DNA of 64,000 nt from Ridgeia piscesae. Lineage: Eukaryota > Annelida > Polychaeta > Sabellida > Siboglinidae. This document shows, piece by piece, positions 62,101 through 64,000 of the stretch. Location: contig JAODUO010000850.1 of assembly GCA_025642075.2 (NCBI GenBank), positions 84,501 through 148,500 of the forward strand, read 5' to 3'. Position 1 is the stretch's first letter, and each line of letters begins with the position of its first letter. The position numbers and the translations under genes are program-made. The notes under the pieces were generated by a model, which searched no databases, was not told the DNA's origin, and was given only the letters and a program-made list of their open reading frames with translations.

Positions 62101-64000
62101 CAGTTTCGAAATGTGTGTATGACCATTTTGTTTCAGATGAGTCGTCACGGAAACTGAGAAACCATCTGTATACAGCGTGCAAGTCATGTGACCTTGAATC
62201 ACTACGGAAACTGCTGCAAGACCTGTGCCTTGAGGCGTCAAGTACAGAACACTGCACTGATTTAGAGGAACAGCAGAATATAGACTGCTCCCCTTCAGAT
62301 GGTCTGGAGGAGCAGCAGAACAGAGAAGGTGCTATACAAGTGCAGAGTGCAAAATGTGAAAGAACTGACAATGTAGAAAAAGGAACGCACACAAACATTG
62401 ACAACAGTAAAGCTGGGATTTTGAATATGACATTCGGAGATGGACAGAGGACATTATTGCATGTGACAGCAGAAGCAGGAAGCATTGAGATGGTCTCTGC
62501 GTTACTACGTGCAGGGGCTGACCCTATGGTCAAGTAAGTCTGACACCCATACTCACATAAGTCTGACCTTGTAGTGAAATAAACCTGACCTCATAATCAT
62601 GTCAGTCTGCAAATAGAGCTGACCCTGTGCTGTAGTAAGTCTGACATGTAATCAAGTAACTAACATCATTCGAGTACTCATTTTGTGTTTCAGGTGAAAT
62701 AGTTAAATTATTGGAATAATAATTTATCAGTAGTCACAGCCTTTTCTTAGTTGTTTTATTGTTTATCCTTTTTAGCCTATTTTTCATTCATGTCAACATT
62801 TTGTACTGGCATTTAAATTTGTATTTACATGTTTATTGAGAGATTACAAAAACACTTCCTTAAAGTGTCAGTACATACAACATTCTAGGAATTATATACC
62901 ATTTCAGCATCATGACATGGACAACAGTGTTACGATTACTTCCTACTTACTGCTCCCATAAGTCGCCTGGTTGTAAGAGTGTGCCATTGATATATGATTC
63001 ACCTGTCGACGCCAGTCTTCGCTGTTGTGTGCTGATGGGTGTTTCTGCGGAGGTCTTCCTCATCCACTCTGTCATCTTCTCACCATCTCTCTCTCTGTTT
63101 TCCTCATCATCTTTTCCTATAACTGTTCTTTGTGTTATTGTTTTAAGTCATTTGATCTTGTCACGTGGCCATGCCGTATATCTCACCCTCCACCTTGTTT
63201 ATGACTATTATATTTTAATCACGTTTTTATCATTTCTGCCAGAACTAAACATGGAATACATCCTGATTGTCTGTTTTCGCCAGAGACAAGCAAGGACGAA
63301 CACCCTACGCAGTTGCCAGTAATAAACACACAAGGAATGAGTTCAGGAGATTTCGAACCGAGTTCCCCGACAAATACAACTACGAAGAAGCTAAGGTAGG
63401 ATCCACCGCGGTATCTAGGTGATACCAAGATCTGAAATTAGTTTTGAGTTTCATATGTTCTGTGTACACCCAATGTGTTGTTGTGAACAATTGCGCAATG
63501 TCTCTAGACTAAGTCATGTGACCAGAGGTTATATCACTAAGCTGGTATCCATGTCACCAGTGACAGCCCTGGCCACTTGAGTCAATACTGGGTGATTGGT
63601 AAGGGGTGGGGTCATTACCCTCTAGACTAGAGTCTTTGGGACACGGGAAATGCCAGTGCCAATGGTCATCATTACCACCAGAGTCACTACTAAGACGGTG
63701 TCCAGGTTGATACTGATGGTCAGTTCAGAACCGTATTTCACCAGTTGGTGGGTTTAGCTGCGACAGTGACTGTTCCACGCCCCTGTTCATTACATAGTGC
63801 CTAACGGTGCTTGTTTGGTTGACCTCTGACCTCAGGTTCATGAGGGTGTTGGCACTAACTACAGTAGACTCCTACTTGGAAGTATAAACCTGTTACGTTA
63901 GTGTCTCTTATAATGATATCTGGTTCATTATAGCAATGTGCTGACGAATATTTCTATAGACGTATGTGAGATCACGTGGCCAAGAAAGGTGTGGATTGTA
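53105..64000 (+). CDS. ANKZF1: ANKZF1/Vms1 tRNA hydrolase, eleven exons, 3' end beyond window
   Basis: ANKZF1 (yeast Vms1) releases stalled nascent chains from 60S subunits by cleaving the peptidyl-tRNA, and acts with VCP. Exons: 53105-53225, 53798-53892, 54423-54519, 56484-56728, 57072-57187, 57366-57513, 58465-58687, 60630-60746, 61133-61342, 62137-62533 and 63284-63395. All have GT-AG borders and matching phases, 627 codons so far (human about 726). Domains: a C2H2 finger split over exons 2-3 ([10 protein letters not shown] ... [13 protein letters not shown]) and the VLRF1 release-factor domain over exons 5-7 ([31 protein letters not shown]). The Q of GTAQ corresponds to the catalytic glutamine of Vms1. 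A Ser/Lys-rich linker follows (exons 8-9), then ankyrin repeats ([39 protein letters not shown]). The coiled coil and VCP-binding end are missing. The first ATG could alternatively be 53057, but 53105 fits the family better. Confidence 0.95.
53869..54158 (+). repeat. 116-bp tandem repeat grown from the ANKZF1 exon 2 splice donor
   Basis: The last 24 bases of exon 2 and its donor (ATGACAGGCGCCAACAG|GTAGGG) reappear in the intron inside a 116-bp unit present a little over twice (53901, 54017 and a partial copy at 54133). Each unit carries two donor-like copies, GCCAACAGGTAATG and TTCCAACAAGTAGGG. Confidence 0.9.
54713..56285 (-). mobile_element. hAT-like element in ANKZF1 intron 3
   Basis: The left end CAGGGGTAGAAATA and the inverted right end CAGGGGTCGAAATA bound 1573 bp. 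The flanks are GTGGATT (left) and GTGGATGT (right), an 8-bp duplication with one base lost. Both ends carry subterminal inverted copies of CTGGCAGTCC/GGACTGCC. On the minus strand there is a short frame beginning [20 protein letters not shown] near 56222. A terminal-exon-like frame lies at 55157-55049. No DDE or hAT dimerisation motif is visible, so it is non-autonomous or an internally deleted copy. Confidence 0.78.
55049..55157 (-). CDS. Possible terminal exon inside the hAT-like element
   Basis: After a TTTTAG acceptor the minus strand encodes [12 protein letters not shown], then a strongly acidic run [12 protein letters not shown], then [11 protein letters not shown] and a TGA. The Ser/Asp-rich tail and clean acceptor look coding. 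The nearest upstream donor (GAAAAAG|GTAATT at about 55832) does not join in frame without a stop, so the gene is broken or the partner exon is different. No family recognised. Confidence 0.35.
57912..58276. mobile_element. TTAA-flanked MITE in ANKZF1 intron 6 (piggyBac-like)
   Basis: TTAA stands at both ends (57912-57915 and 58273-58276). Inside it, terminal inverted repeats of roughly 55-60 bp start AGCGACATG and continue GGCTTTT and TTTTTATTGCAAAATC, with several mismatches. TTAA duplication is the hallmark of piggyBac-type insertion. There is no coding capacity in 365 bp. Confidence 0.8.
59028..60616 (+). repeat. 59-bp minisatellite in ANKZF1 intron 7, about 27 copies
   Basis: The unit contains TCCTCAGATATGTCTTGAGT, TTAGATTGTTCACACAGCAA and TGTTCACAGCAGCCTCTTG. 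A higher-order pattern is visible between about 60190 and 60480, where units with CAACATCTTGTATTCAG alternate with standard ones. The array ends about 13 bp before the exon 8 acceptor at 60629, and its last partial unit runs into the pyrimidine tract. Confidence 0.97.

Overview
The window is nuclear DNA from an invertebrate animal, probably a marine bilaterian. The genes are split by GT-AG introns, the sequence is AT-rich, and most of it is introns, tandem repeats and transposon debris. I cannot name the species. The two best-covered genes, BLOC1S1 and ANKZF1, keep vertebrate-like protein sequence over many exons.

Layout. At 5453-5634 (minus) lies the first coding exon of an integrin alpha subunit. 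It stands head to head with a complete five-exon BLOC1S1 gene at 6010-11924 (plus). As I recall the human map, ITGA7 and BLOC1S1 have the same head-to-head order on chromosome 12. From 12 to 36 kb there is no confident host gene. This stretch holds long satellites and microsatellites, two decayed LINE ends (about 15.25-15.52 and 21.6-22.03 kb), a spliced exon pair of unknown nature (22.6-23.8 kb), palindromic CTATAG satellites, and an intact LINE with endonuclease and reverse transcriptase (ORF 31817-34624). At 36694-40535 (minus) are seven exons of the C-terminal third of the cohesin loader NIPBL/SCC2. About 350 residues are missing in the middle, one exon junction has incompatible phases, and the tail has a stop and a frameshift, so this copy is a fragment or pseudogene, or the assembly is wrong here.

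From 42.4 to 50.3 kb there is a nest of repeats. A Ty3/gypsy LTR retrotransposon (45375-49868, minus, decayed) sits inside a dispersed repeat whose uninterrupted relative is at 23.6-24.1 kb. From 53105 to the right edge runs ANKZF1/Vms1 (plus), with eleven exons seen and the 3' end outside the window. Its introns hold a hAT-like element, a TTAA-flanked MITE, and two minisatellites, one of which grew from its own exon-2 splice donor.

The host genes do not form one pathway: cell adhesion (integrin), lysosome positioning and organelle biogenesis (BLOC1S1), chromosome cohesion (NIPBL) and ribosome-associated quality control (ANKZF1). I found no unmistakably new biological system. The most unusual things are the broken NIPBL copy, the splice-donor-derived minisatellite, the palindromic CTATAG satellite at three loci, and a perfect 28-bp-arm hairpin at 30985-31043.
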